Source: Theobroma cacao (lineage: Eukaryota > Streptophyta > Magnoliopsida > Malvales > Malvaceae). From it: a DNA stretch of 64,000 bases. Of the stretch, positions 28,584 through 41,835 are shown in pieces (the first letter of the stretch is position 1; every line of letters begins with the position of its first letter). Below the pieces are notes generated by a model. It searched no databases, was not told where the DNA came from, and worked only from the letters and a program-made list of their open reading frames with translations. The DNA lies in contig NC_030852.1 in the NCBI RefSeq assembly GCF_000208745.1, forward strand, positions 28,662,777-28,726,776, in the 5' to 3' direction. The position numbers were made by a program, and so were the translations under genes.

Positions 28584-30918
28584 TTGATCGTTAAAACTTT
28601 TTAAATAAGCATATCTTATCTTCTGTAAAGATAAGTATGCCAATTGGTCGTTTAATTAGGAATAAATGATATTACTTCCAAGTTTCATCTGATCTCTGTC
28701 ATGGAGACAACTGACAAAAGTCAACATTAGGTATACGACATGTATATAAAAAAAAAATATATAGGACATTTATATACCATTCAGCATGTTAACGTAGAGA
28801 TGTAGACGTATTTGTATACACTTATAAGGCTTTGGCAGCATCTGGAATATGACAGATGGAGATACGGAGCTGTCTTCTGCACTTTTCTCATTCGTCCCAA
28901 TATGAGCCATTGGCACGCAATATCTTCATTAATCTCTGTTGATTTTGATCGTTTGGCTTTAGGAAAGATTGCCGTTGACATTCGAAGCTTCCGTGCCTCT
29001 CTCTGGTTTAGGTGATGATGATGGATATATTATCTTTTTTTAAAAAAAATTCCACAAGTCAGCCAACATGATCTTTTAGAATATCAACTGTGTACAATTT
29101 TTCTTTCATATTTTGCGTGAAGAATTGGAGGAATCTGAAATTAACTACTGTTCTTCCCTTTAATTAAGGTCATCTAATTAGAGGTGTTATCCGTTTCTCA
29201 CCTAAAATCACCGTATAATTCCAACAGTTAGAGCTTTATACCTCAATTAAACTTGTAGCTCAATATCATTGGGATTCCAACATATGATCATCATCAACAT
29301 GTCACAACTTTACGGCTCCACCATCACTTTTAAACGCTTTCTTTAATCATTTATACATTTATACTTTACAAGGAAATCTGTTAAAAGAGAAATGGGAAAA
29401 GCATAGGTCAGAGAGGGACAAGTGGACACCATTGCATCAGCAGTCTAGTACAATTAACACAAGCACATGCTTAATTAACATTAGCTCCATGCTTATGATA
29501 ATCTTGTTTACTAATCTCTCTTGTCACTGAAAAGCTACAGTTTAAAAAGACGACTGCTCAACGATTTTAATATATGCTATATCGCGTGTATGGTGAGTCA
29601 CATTTTTTTGTCTCAATGTCTTCTTTAATCATTAATTTTTCTATGGTATTAATTAAGATGACCACGAACATAATTTAGTGTCAATATCACTTGGTTAAGT
29701 AACCTAGAGTTAGTCTAATGACTTCAGAACACTTTGCAAATTCCAATTGAGTGGACGGCTCTATGATATTTTTCTGCGACCCACATTTTTAATTCTTCAG
29801 CCCTTTTTAGTTGTATTTAAAATATCAGAGCATCAAGTCATTGCAAGAAATTGAGAATAGTTTAAAGAGAAGATAAATTAATAAACAATAATAATTAAAG
29901 GTCTATCAAATGGCAATTCTTATAGATTTATGTATTGCAGAAGGGAGGCAGTCCAGAAGACTTGAATTTATTGATTGATGCATATCTAATTAATAAAAAA
30001 TCCATATACATTAAAAAAAAAGATATCATCTTTAGTATGAAGTTTCTTTTTTTTTCTTATTTTGATGAATCTTTAGCATGACGTCTCAATGGAACTTGAA
30101 ACTGTCTTTTTCTGTTTTTTTCTAGAGGAGAAGATGAATGTGTTGAAAAGAAATTATGTTTGTACGTATAATATCTATGGATTAAACAAATTAAGTACCA
30201 AAAGAATCAATTAAATTAATTAATTTCAGATTGTGCTGAATGATTGGAACTAATTAATTGTGTAATTCCATTAAAATAACTCATTGTTTAATGAATAGTG
30301 AGGATCAGGTGGCGTTTTAATTTTAGAAAACGCTTTATAAGATGAAATATTACCATGCATGTCTTGTTTCTAAATTAAGGGAAACTTAAACATTCCCCCT
30401 CATAGAATGGCTTACATGTCTTTCAAAATTAATATTTTTTTTATATTTAAATATATATATATATGTACACACACAAATGCGTATGTATATACATCCGCAA
30501 TATGTATACACCACAATATTTTTTTTCATAGGATAATAGTGTTCTATGTACATATATCAAACTCCAAATGCAATATGCCGACACTTATTTCTTCCCTTGT
30601 GGGAATGAGAACTACTTGTCTAAAGCTCTACTTTGACTTGATCTCTCTCTTTTTTTCTTTTTTAATTTGAGAGGTAGGTTAATGTTGAAGTTTTATGAGG
30701 ATTTCGTCATTTGTGATTTTTTTAAAAAGTTTGGTGGGAGAAAACTGACTTAAGCAATTATGTAATTTAGAATGACAAGAAAGTAATTGCGAAGAAAAAG
30801 TTGACCACATGACCCTGCAAGAAAAATCGGATTGATAACAGGATTTTCTACACAAGTAAACAAGATCAACCCCTATACAAATTAACATGCGCCAACCAAT
30901 CCCATTTCTAATGAAGAT

Positions 30919-30990
30919 TAAAAAAAAAAAAAAAAGAAGAGAGAGAGAGAANNTAATGAAGATAAAAAAAAAAAAGAGAGAGAGAGAGAA
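30919..30990. repeat. Duplicated poly-A/(GA)n tract around a 2-N assembly gap
   Basis: ATGAAGAT, a run of A and then (GA)n occurs twice, on either side of NN at 30952-30953. The same block on both sides of Ns suggests an unmerged overlap at a contig join rather than real biology. Confidence 0.75.
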
Positions 30991-32845
30991 TGAGTTAAAG
31001 CTCATGTACAAGTAATTGTAATTACATTCCTTCTCGGGATGATTTTCTGGGAAAGTTATTAAATGGACTAATAACTACACTAGTTAAATATTTATGGAGC
31101 TTTTAATATGAGAGCAACTTAAGCAAAAGTTTAATCAAGAATCTTAGAAAGTAATTATGAGCCTGTGGTTTTACTTAATTTCTAAGCCAAGGCAAAAGGG
31201 CCAGTCTTTCTGAATCATACACTACCAATGAATCAGCCATCTTAGACTATTGATCACCCTCCAGTGAGTACACTTCTTCTTTAGCAAAGTGTACTTCAAA
31301 TTATGACTTCCATCACATCGTTTGGTGAGACCCTTTTCTTCAATACTTTATATATATAGCATTAGACAAAATAAAACAAAAACATAAGGGAGAAATTAAT
31401 TTGTCTTTTTATGTGTACGCAATTTGTACGAGATTCATCAAGGTGCATAAAACGGTAATGAATTTGTCACAAAGTGTCAGGCTTCGACACCTAATATGAC
31501 AAGAAGCCGAGGTAAAAATCACGTCACATACATGATCATTGGTTGCCAACGGAATCCAACCAAACTAGTTGTTTCATTTGTTCTCTGTATTAGGAATGCA
31601 CTATTATTCATTACCATTTTTTTAAGCAATTGGACCTTGGAAAGAGTAAAAGAATATCATAACACATCCGGTTAATCCCAAAATTTATTTATTAAGGAAC
31701 TTTTTAAGTTTATAAACCTCAACAACTATACAATAAATGAATAATTCAACAGCCTTTTTCACGTGTAAATAAAAGAAATAGCTAATGGAAAAAGAAAAAA
31801 ATAGGAGAAATGTTTGATGGGGTGGAGTGGGGTTCAAGTAAAGTTCATAAAGGAGAGAAATATTGATGTGGCACCAATTGAATTTACCTTTTTGGTTTAA
31901 TCTTTATTAATATCACCTATATAAGGATTAGTATCAGTAGAAACAAATTCCATTAGAAGACTTTTATAAAAAAAATAGTCATTATATATCAAAGAAAATA
32001 TTCAATTTGATTGCCAGCAACAATTTCAATATTGAATCTAAGGGAATATATTGAGATACAGGTGGCATGTTTATATTAATTTCATGATACAAAGGCTAGC
32101 TCTAAAGTTTGGTAACAATCGTCAATTGATTTCATCAACCTCTTCCATTTTGGCACGTGTAATAGAAAAAGCTTGTATTGGACAATGGTTTTTTGCTGAG
32201 AGATCGAGAAGTTAAAACTCTTCAAGAACATTATAAAATAATCGGAGATTAGCTAGTAGGAAGAAGCTTTAATTTCAAGTTGACATAACCAAATTATTTT
32301 TTTAATTTAATTATATGATATTATTTTTTTAATGTATTAATCCATGCGCGATGACAATTTTCTTACTCATTTAAATAAAGTCTCTCCCAATTTGAAAACG
32401 TAGATACAATCTGTCAAAGTGCAGCAATTTCATTAGAGAAAATATTTTATTTACTAGTTTATGAATTAGTACCAACAACAGTGAACGGCAGATAATTGGC
32501 AATGATTGATTAATCATTGCATAATGTTCATCTGACCAAGTAATCACTTATCGGGCCCTATTCATTCGATCATAATCTGGACCAACCACATATTTCCAAA
32601 TAATGTGACAAAGCATATGATACGCGTTTTAATTATTTGTACAAACACTGTTTATTTAACCGAAAACCTTTTTTTAATCAAAATCACAAATTGATTAATT
32701 TGGATGGTCAAATTTATGCACCAATTGCCAAGGATTTCACCATTAAAATAAGCTTGAAACGATGCATTGGACAAAACCTCAGCCTGTCGGTCTAGAAAGA
32801 ACAAAGAGATCACATTGTAAAATACTAAAACGAGTTCATTTCCCT

Positions 32846-32874
32846 CCCCCCCCCCCCCCCCCCTTTTTTTTTTT
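32846..32874. repeat. Homopolymer C18 followed by T11
   Basis: A run of 18 C directly followed by 11 T in an otherwise AT-rich spacer. Length is likely unstable and error-prone in sequencing. Confidence 0.9.
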
Positions 32875-34800
32875 ACTTAAACTAAGCAAAGAGGAGTAAT
32901 TGATATGCAACAAATTAAACCACTATCCATTCCACCTATGTCAACTTGACATCAGGGCCTGTAACAATTTTATCAAAGCTTTAATATAAGTTCTAAAATG
33001 CTGCAAGAATAGGAGCATCTTTTGGTTCGAGCTGTCGCCTCTTTACACAAACCCAAGTGACTATTTAAGGGTTGAGGGGTTAAGGGGTTTAGTTCTCACT
33101 TCTCACAATAGTTAAAAATTTATATATAACAACGCATTTACATAGATTTCTATAAAGTCAACTAATGTTTTTCTTTTGTAATTAGTGTCATCTCTAATAT
33201 TAAATTTGCCCTTATCTCCTTAATGGATAATAAGCTCTCAAATTTTTAGATTTTGAATTAATTTTCATCGGAAGCATATTTGCTTCAAGTTTATATCCTT
33301 TTTAATTATATGTTATATTTACTGATTCTATGTGTTAATTGACTTTCCTCTTGAGCACGTAATTATTAATATATTTATTCATATGTAAATATATTATTAA
33401 AAAAAGTCATACTAAAAATAGAAAAAATATATATGTATTGAGAAAATGGTTGTGATCATGTCTTAATGCGCACGTGGGAAGGTATAAAAACGTACAACAC
33501 TTTGATTTCTGGGAAATTGACCTTGGTAATAGGTGGTGATTCTAACCCTTTTTTTTATCCCCTTGAGAAGGAGGAAAGGGGATGAAGAGAGAACCTTCAG
33601 AGAATAAAGATTGCAGTAAGGCAACACAGACACTTGGATTGGAATCACTCAGAAACTCAAAGGGCACCGGAGAGTGGGGTAAAACCTAAAAGTGTTATTA
33701 AATTGTTAAACGTGGGTATTTACTTATTTCTTATTCAGAAAATGATTATTCAAATTCAACTCTCTTCTTTTTTTTTTTCTTTCCTTCTTTCGCCCAATGA
33801 TTAATTACAGGTTAGTAGCAAAGTCATATATAGCCATCGGTTTGTAATGGTGTGAATGTTTAATTCTATTCTTTATGATACTTTTATTCATTTTAAATTG
33901 AATACCTACAGTTTTATTTTGGAACATTCAAAAATTATAATATTAAAAATAAAAAAATGAATATAAAAACCATAATTTTTTCTTAAATTGCCAGGTAAAA
34001 ACAACAAAAAATATGTATATTTAATTAGAAATGTAAAAGGTAAACCAATGCGAAAAAAAATTAGCTTAGGGGACTAATATCCACCAAGTGTTGACAAAGT
34101 TATGGTTAAGAGTAATCATAAAGGCTTGCAAAAAGCTTAAGAGTTAGAACTTAGAAGCAATTTCAACGAAAGTATAAGGAAATTATGCTTACCAGGAAGA
34201 TATTCCTATGTACCAAAAAAAGAAAAAGAATAAAAGTATATATTTGTAGCTACTTTTACCAGCTAAGTGTGGTCCAAAAGACTGCTTAGCGTATTTTTTA
34301 AAAAAAATTTTCCCTTAATTAAAGACATCGTAGGTTAGGTATCACGAAGTCAATTAAATGTAATTAATCAACATTGCTTTTGAAGATAGGGTAACATCGA
34401 CATTTCCTCGGCTTTAAAAGAATTATTCTTTCTTCTGCAATGAAAAACTAAAAAAAAAAGAAAAAGAAAAAAGGATAAAGAAAAAGAAAAGGTCTCTTTA
34501 TTCGACAAAGATGATAATCATAGCTCACAATTAAGTACTAATACTAGTCACAGTATTAATTTCTTTTCCTCATTAAAATAGTAAACTTACAACTAATCTT
34601 AGCTCTATACTTCTTAAACCTTTTTGAGTCGGCTATTTATTGCTTTTGCTCCTTCTCCTGTAGACTGCCCTTAACCTCATAGCCTTTGGCCCTCTCTCTC
34701 TCTCTCTCTCCCTCCCTTTATTTTCTTTTGTCTCTCTGATAACTGATAAGCCAACTTTTTAAGCTGTAACAAGGCAGGCACGGTCTCTCAGGCAAAAAGA

Positions 34801-36982
34801 ATGGGTTGCAAGCCATCTGACAAGCCAAAAGCCAAGCACAGGAAGGGCTTATGGTCACCTGAAGAAGACCTGAAGCTCAGAAACTATGTCCTCAAACATG
34901 GCCATGGTTGCTGGAGCTCTGTTCCCATCAATGCAGGTCAGTTCATCACTCTTCTTAATTCACTCCTTGTCAGACATTTCTACACCCTTTATTTTGTAGT
35001 CTTTAACGGAACAAGTAGCATTAGAAAGAATGAACCTTTTGTTAAATTGATATTGAGTCCCCTGCAATATTCTGGAGTTTATTTGTATCCAAGTGCATTA
35101 TGGATGGCATTCTCTTAGAGGGTTGTGTTTGCTGTTGATTACTGAAATGCACCTGGGCTTTCTTTGCTTTGAGAGTACTTAATCTAACTCAGGCTTATTA
35201 TTACTATTTAACTTGTTGCAAATTGGTACATGGGAATTGGAGTGAGCTTGGTTCTACCGACACTGGTGTAAGATTATGCAATGTTCGAGGAGCAAGTTGT
35301 TCTTTATTTTACTTTTGTTCTAACTATTGAGCAAAAAAGGGTTGTTTCTGCCAAGGTAACTCGTGTCATGGAATAAATATTTCTGTAATTTGGTTTGCCC
35401 GTCTGCCTAAAACATTCACTACAATTGTCTTCGCAATCGTCGGTCCGCTCCTACTCAAGTCAACAGCAAACAGTTCGTGGTAAAATCTTGAGTTAAAGGA
35501 AAGCGATTGATTCTTTTATTGTGTGTGAGAAAAGAAAAAGAAAGAAAGAGAAAGTGCAAGAGATTGATGATGACATCCATTTTAAAATGACTAAAATAGC
35601 CTCTCAACAGTTCACCCTGGTTTTGGTCCTGGACGGTTGTAAACTTGTAACTTTACATCTCAGGTTTGCAGAGGAATGGGAAGAGCTGCAGATTAAGGTG
35701 GATTAATTACTTGAGACCAGGATTAAAGAGAGGGATGTTTACGCCACAAGAGGAGGAGACAATCCTGACCCTTCATCATATGTTAGGCAACAAGTAAGTT
35801 ACAAGGCTGTTCCATTTACTAATACACCCGGCTGTATTAAATTTTTACTTTTCTAGAATGAAGCCAATGAACTCACCCTAATTTATATGCCCTTGATGAA
35901 AACTTAGGTTGACTTTTAATATAATTCATACAATTCTTGGGTTAGTTAATACTCTTATTATAATCAGTAATCTATTTACTCTTAAACAATAATAATAATA
36001 ATAATAATAAATCTTGTAACTTTTCTAGGGGATAGTATAATTTCGAATTTGGTTGTAACTGCCTCCAACAGGCCAAATTAACCACATGGCCACAATGAAT
36101 ACAGGTAGTTCCAAAGTCAAACTGGAACTCCAATCAATTGTTATGATCAAAACAAATTATGCTAAGCAAATGCGATTTTTTCCAGCTAAAGCGTGTTGAT
36201 TCCTTTCGCTCAGCAACAATCCTGAATTGTTTTATATTCTAGTCTAGATTCTAGAGTAGCAGTAGTAATTTAGTGAAAACGCAATTGTCATTAATCATGA
36301 AGGCAGACGTTTTCAGTTTTACAAGGCACTAACGAGGATGATGCATTTTTTATTGACTAGGTGGTCCCAAATTGCACAACATTTGCCCGGAAGAACAGAC
36401 AATGAGATCAAGAACTACTGGCATTCCTATCTCAAGAAGAAAGTGGCAAAAGTTGAAGAATCCGAAGCTAAGACCAGAACTCACAATACCACCTCAAGCT
36501 CAGAAAACACAGAATCTACTGTGTCTCCCCAAACCGTAATAGGCCAAATGCCAAGCTATGACTCCTTGCAGCACATTGAGAAATCATCGATAGATATTGA
36601 TCAAGCTTTTCCACAGCATTTTGACTTTCCTAGAGAGCCTCAAAGGAGCTTCTTGCCAAAGCTATTATTTGCAGAGTGGCTATCGCTAGATCAAGAAGGT
36701 GGGAGCTTCGCAAATTCAGGTAAGCCGGTGACTTCCTCAGATGGCTTTAATCAAGGTTCAAGTTCAAACTTCCAAGATCCCTTCATAAATGGATATTCGC
36801 TAAATGAGGGAGTATTTGGCAGTGATCTTCATGATGGACTAAGCAATTCATCAATAAATGAAATATTTGGCTCGCAATTCAAGTTCGAAGCCCAGATTTC
36901 AGGAAATGAGTTCGTCGGTTCTGTATCCGGGGAAGACATATGTAGTGATTTCAATATTAATAATGATGTAATGTACATATAA
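34801..36982 (+). CDS. R2R3-MYB transcription factor, LAF1/MYB18-MYB19-MYB45 clade
   Basis: Three exons (34801-34936, 35664-35793, 36361-36982) give 295 residues; LAF1 is about 283. The intron positions (after NAG and inside GNK) are the usual R2R3-MYB ones. R2 (about 14-64) reads [23 protein letters not shown] and [17 protein letters not shown]3 (about 67-115) reads [32 protein letters not shown] and [10 protein letters not shown]. The unusual phrases KGLWSPEED and [10 protein letters not shown], and the C-terminal [11 protein letters not shown] patch, match LAF1 rather than other MYBs. Family knowledge: LAF1 is a nuclear activator in phytochrome A far-red signalling degraded through COP1, and the clade also affects stamen development. 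The C-terminal half is acidic and Ser/Asn-rich, fitting activation. A (CT)n tract lies in the leader. DNA binding is certain by family; a light role is inferred. Confidence 0.9.
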
Positions 36983-38066
36983 GGGCAGCTTTCCATGGCA
37001 ACTTTCAAGGGAGAATAACTTCTAATTATCCTTACAATTAATATATCGGCACATGTTAGCAGAAACCTGGAATAAGCTACTTTACCTTCCAATATAGAGA
37101 CACACCAAATAGGCTACAAGGAGCCTCAGAGTTTAATTAGTTGTTATTCTTCCATGAAGTTGTTCTTGGAGTACCCCTTGGTTGTGTCTAAGTACAGAGG
37201 AGAAAAAGATTGTATCTTCATATTGCTTCTTTATTAACAGAAAAGGTTATATATTTCTCAACTTTCTGATTTCTTCTCTGTCCGCTTAATCATTTCGTTG
37301 ACCTTTTGTTATCCATAAATATTTTTATGTGGAAAATATAGTTACAGGCCAGTACCATCCATCATATTACATTACTATATCATCAATGGGAAGATTAGAA
37401 ACCATTGACTTTCTAAATAAATTCAATGCTTGGAAAATTCAATTTTCAGCAACACTGCCATTTCCAGGCGTAGGTATGTGGAAGGAGGCAAACGCTGCCT
37501 TAAATCATCTTCACGTTTGTTCATTACCATTAGGCCAAGGAGGTTCTGAAAATTTGTCCTTCCGATAAGCTCAGACGGTCGTACAATAATTCACCCAAAA
37601 GTCAATGAATTTAGTCCTTGAACTAGTACTTGTATAATTCATAATTTATGCAACTTAGGCCAAGGACCTTAGGCTTAGGCTTGATGATTCAATTTCTGAC
37701 GTCACGAGGGAGGGTGGGGGCGGGGGGCGCCCTTGTGTAAGGGTCAGCTACAGCACATGTATTATTGCAGGATGAAAACTTGGATTTAGAAATTGATCAA
37801 GTAATCAGGAGGGGAAACCCACCAAGTTCAGAAGCAAGAACAAAGTGCCTCAAACACACTCTTTGCTGTTTCATTTCGAGTTCTATTGATTCACATCTTT
37901 TTATATGGATGTATATTAATTACATGAAACATAACATACATGACCATCATGTTTTTCATGCCATTAAAAAGCTCCCATCGCATAGATATTTTAAGTTCTT
38001 CCTTTCTTTCATGCTCTGTCACCTTGGTTTCTTGCTCACATCTCCCAAATCCTGATTTCAGGAGTT
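36983..38066. other. Convergent spacer between LAF1-like MYB and SEC22-like gene
   Basis: Contains the MYB 3'-UTR and a G-rich patch (37701-37735). A plus-strand frame at 37765-38055, preceded by an acceptor-like TTGCAG, begins with the charged stretch DENLDLEIDQVIRRGN. I do not recognise it; the rest of that frame is hydrophobic and random-looking. No gene is called. Confidence 0.4.
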
Positions 38067-39525
38067 CTACAAAGTTGATGTTAAGAAGTCGTCTGTAAGG
38101 ATAAGGCTAACCCATAAAAGAACCGAAGCAACAACAGCAATGATTGCAATGGGCGTCCATATCAACGTAATTGCCTGCTAACAAAGATAAGTTAGCATTT
38201 GCAACAAATTTAAACAATAATGTTTTGGAGAAATCAAATTTTTGCCTGTCTTATCGGACAAATTGAGATGTTTGATGCATTCCATTCCGATTAACATACC
38301 TCAAGCCGTGGAGAACCCCAAACTTGGGAGGAAGTCCGAGGGGTAGCTGGTGTCTCAAATATTTCTGTATAAAATCAAAAGATTAACTAATTAAACAGCA
38401 AATTCAGGCATTAATTAACTCAGGCGCATGCACAGAGGTAAACTAACCTGAATTTCGTCTTCTTTCTATAATGTCGGACATGTTTTCAGTAAGTATGTCC
38501 AGTTCTTGACGACGATTAGCGTTCAGCTTTGATAGATTAGCTTGTGTTCTTGTATCAATATATTGCTTTCTAACATTAGCAATAATACCATCTGCAAGCC
38601 AAAACAGATATAGGAGACAAGAAAAAAAACAAAAAAACATCAAACTTACCCAAGTGTGTTCAATACTGCCTAATTTCCACCGTGATTAACGTTAAAAGAA
38701 ACATAGAAACGTCAAAGCAATATGTTGATTCAATTAGTTCTTAAACTATATTCTCCTTATGTTTCCTTTGGTTGTTTAACAGTCAAAGATTTAATGTAAA
38801 TTATAAACCAATTTCTGGGGATATTTACCAAATCTAATAAAGCTGTATGGTCTTGTGATTTTCCCTATGAGGCTATGATCAAACTTGTCAAACTCCTTCT
38901 GCAGATCCTGCAGATAATGGAAAGCTAGTTTTCTTGGATAGGAAGAATCGCACAACGTGATGAAGCAGATTCCATTCACGACCAAATAGCTTAAGGTAAA
39001 AAAAAAAAAAAGAACAAAAGGGGAAAAGATCAAGTAAAGTAATAAATGATTTAGAGGATGATGAGTAGCTTAATTTCTTGGTTCTGACATATATATATTC
39101 TAGGCTTTCAATTAGTAATGAAGAGATGGTCCAAATATATGGACAATTTGAGCTGTCATGCTCTAAATCTAGCAACCTCTATTCTGATAATTAATCATCC
39201 TTGCCTCAAAAACTTAAATGAACTTGTCCAAAAAAATTAATCAAGTTTTATGCAGCAAGAACATGAAAGTATGAACATATATATATATTATTTTTTACGT
39301 AATTAATTTACAGAGAGAAAAGAGAAAGGGGTACTTGAAAGAATGATGATCAACGCGGATGGTCATTTTGGAAGGTGGTAAAGCTCCTCTAGAGATTTCT
39401 TTGATTATGAATTCTCCTTGTTGCTTGTAATATGAGAAGTTGTCATTCTCTGTATTCACATACCTTGCCCCTTGAGCCAGTGGCAACCCGTCATTCACCC
39501 TTCCAACAATCGTTAGCTTAACCAT
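38067..39525 (-). CDS. SEC22-like longin protein with degenerate SNARE motif
   Basis: Five exons on the minus strand (39525-39335, 38989-38829, 38591-38448, 38364-38300, 38174-38067) give 222 residues. Residues 1-117 are a longin domain close to SEC22, the ER-Golgi R-SNARE: MVKLTIVGRVNDGLPLA, CFITLCDSSYPRKLAFHYL and RPYSFIRFG. Next comes ANVRKQYIDTRTQANLSKLN, as in SEC22, but the coiled SNARE core breaks off after about residue 165 and is replaced by a Pro/Ser/Thr-rich linker (EIFETPATPRTSSQVWGSP). A single membrane anchor ends the protein (about 190-212, IWTPIAIIAVVASVLLWVSLIL). It is probably the At5g52270 type, a SNARE-like protein whose gene I recall lies next to MYB19. Without a full SNARE helix it may act as a sorting or regulatory longin rather than a fusogen. 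Splice sites are all GT-AG and phases agree. Confidence 0.85.
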
Positions 39526-41835
39526 TTCCTAAGGAAATTTCTCCTAATTAACTTGGTTATGAAACAAAACTTTGTCTCGCTCTCCATGGCTTATATACAG
39601 ATAAGGGGTACCAAAGCCTCTTTTTGAAGGCAAAGAGAACAGTTGATAGAACTTGGACTTGAGGTTATCCCCTTTGGTTGTATGCAGAAAGCTTAAGAAA
39701 CCCTGTGCGATGGTGAAAGCAAATTATAGGGGTGCCAATAAAGCAAGCATGACAAAAAAAAATGTTAGTACTATATATTTGGAATAAATTAATGAATATC
39801 TCGTAAATTTTGTAAAATTTATGGCTTGCTCATGTGCTTGAAAATCCATTAGACTGCTGATAATTTTAAATCCCACATTTGATATTTATGATGATTTCTT
39901 TAGTATGCTTACTAGTCACGCCAAAGTAAAAGAACAGGGAGGATCTATATATAAGGCTGTCTTCTGATCTCCTCCCGTTTAAACATTCCACTATCGTCTC
40001 TGTATGTATTAATTCTTCTTTCTCTCTCTCATTCCCAATTTCTTTCACTTCTCTAATTTTGGAAACTCCTAAGGATATTGTTAATTAAGAAACCAGTTAT
40101 GGATTATCAACATTTTTCTAAAGTATTAAAGTTATGGTTTGCCATAGGAATGATATTTCATCTCATGAGATGTTTTGAGTTTCAAACTTAAGATAATTTC
40201 CTTTTAAGTACAATTAGATAAGATTAAGAGGTGGGAAATTAGATTGCTTAAATTAATTTGTCATCCAAAACATGACAACTCTTATCATTGATAGTTTAAG
40301 AACAATTACGTCGCATGATTGTAGATCTCATATTGAATAGATCAAAAATCTTTTAAAAAAATATAAAAAAGATAATTTATGAATTAAATGCATGCGTCAC
40401 GTGTCAAGATTTTAATCCAACTTTCATGTCGTCTTAAGCTCTCCTCACATGTCATTAGGACAACTAAATTAGTTTACAAACTCTCTGAAGGAATGAAACA
40501 AGATTATGTAACCAAAAATAAGCAAGAAAAGAATGAAAAAAAATTATATTCACTAAAATACAATATCTATACAAGAGAAATGTTCAAAAACCTCAAGGGA
40601 TAGGGAATGAGCTCTCTCATCCTGCGCACACACACAGCACCCAACATCCCTGGCCGGGGTAAATTATGGTCAAGTTTGTTTACTAATAGTAGTAAACTAA
40701 TCACTCAAATAAATTGAGAAACAGAAAATTTTCAAATATAATTTCTAAATTCATGATTTTTCTATCCTTTCATTACAAAAAAAAAAAAAAATCAATGGCA
40801 TAATCTAATCTGATATCGGGTTAGAACGTATAAAGGTTAAGGGTCGGAACCTTAATTAATCCTTTTAACACGTACTCCTTTCACTTTCACAGATAGATTG
40901 ACAAAACAATCATATGTGCTAGGGTGGACTTGTGAATTTCAGGTTTGATGTTGGTCAAATGGTCATGTCAACAACAACAAGCTAGGTGATAGATAGCTGC
41001 ATATGAAAGGACAATTTCGAGTTCCCACATTACCAGGTATGGCTATAATCCCTCTTGTCTTTTCAGTGTTTGACGGGGAAGAGACTGTGTTCATTACTGT
41101 GCGCATCTGCAAATGCACTTGACCCTTTCAAGAAAGAAAAAGTCGATGGAAACTGTAAAATCTCCCCCTGCAACGCTGCCTGCGTTAAAAGGTTTGTCCA
41201 CACCGTCATTTGGCTTTGTTCTCGAAGTCCCAAACCCTCTAGACATGACCAGTAGTTCACTTTCTTTCTCGTTTCTCGTTGTTTCTGAAATTGAGGATTA
41301 TCCTTGTTTTCTCTGCACTAATTAATTCCTTCTTTTCCTTCCTTTGCTTTCCATTAGGACAATTTTTGACTTGTTTGTCAAGAAAACTCCTGTGTCTGGA
41401 ATACAAATACAAAGCTTTCCTAGAAAGTCACAACTTTCTCTCTGTTCGTAGGCAGGTTATCTTTTCTCACCAGACTCAAGGCTCTTTCATTCTCTACAAA
41501 ATGTCAAAATCTGTTCAAGCTGGCTCTTATTAATGATGCTCTTTCCATGGCATTTTAGGTTCTATTCACTCTATTTCCTTCATTAATTTTGATGAATCCT
41601 CTTGCAGTTGCATGCACTTTAAAGGAAAGTACAAACATAAATTAATTCAGAAGTAAGACCACTGATACGGAGTCCTTGACTGCTACATTGATCTCTTTAT
41701 TGACACCAGGTTTCATTGTTCAATCCTATCTATTGATTCTTTTTTCACTTTTCTCTTTTTCTCTTTCTCATTTAATTGTTCTTGATTCCTAAAGCTGATC
41801 TGGGTACTCTTTATGTGAATGAAGAAGCGAAGAAG
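39526..41835. other. Divergent spacer between SEC22-like gene and second MYB gene
   Basis: 2.3 kb of promoter-type sequence serving both genes. There is no coding support; the frames at 41055-41325 overlap on opposite strands and match nothing. A CT-rich stretch lies just upstream of the MYB start (41740-41775). Confidence 0.45.

Larger units (their letters stand above)
27195..34800. other. 7.6-kb gene-poor AT-rich spacer
   Basis: No gene is supported. The stretch contains AT-rich, partly self-complementary DNA at about 27340-27870 (possible MITE), a LINE-like scrap (28420-28590), an unexplained exon-like frame (28222-28388), GA tracts around an N gap (30919-30990), a C18T11 homopolymer (32846-32874), and a (CT)n tract just before the MYB start (about 34690-34720). 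The right end should be the LAF1-like promoter. The many short frames are random. Confidence 0.5.

Noticed and set aside
41063..41260. Overlapping frames on both strands at 41055-41325
   Set aside because: Short, unsupported, and in the promoter region of the second MYB gene.
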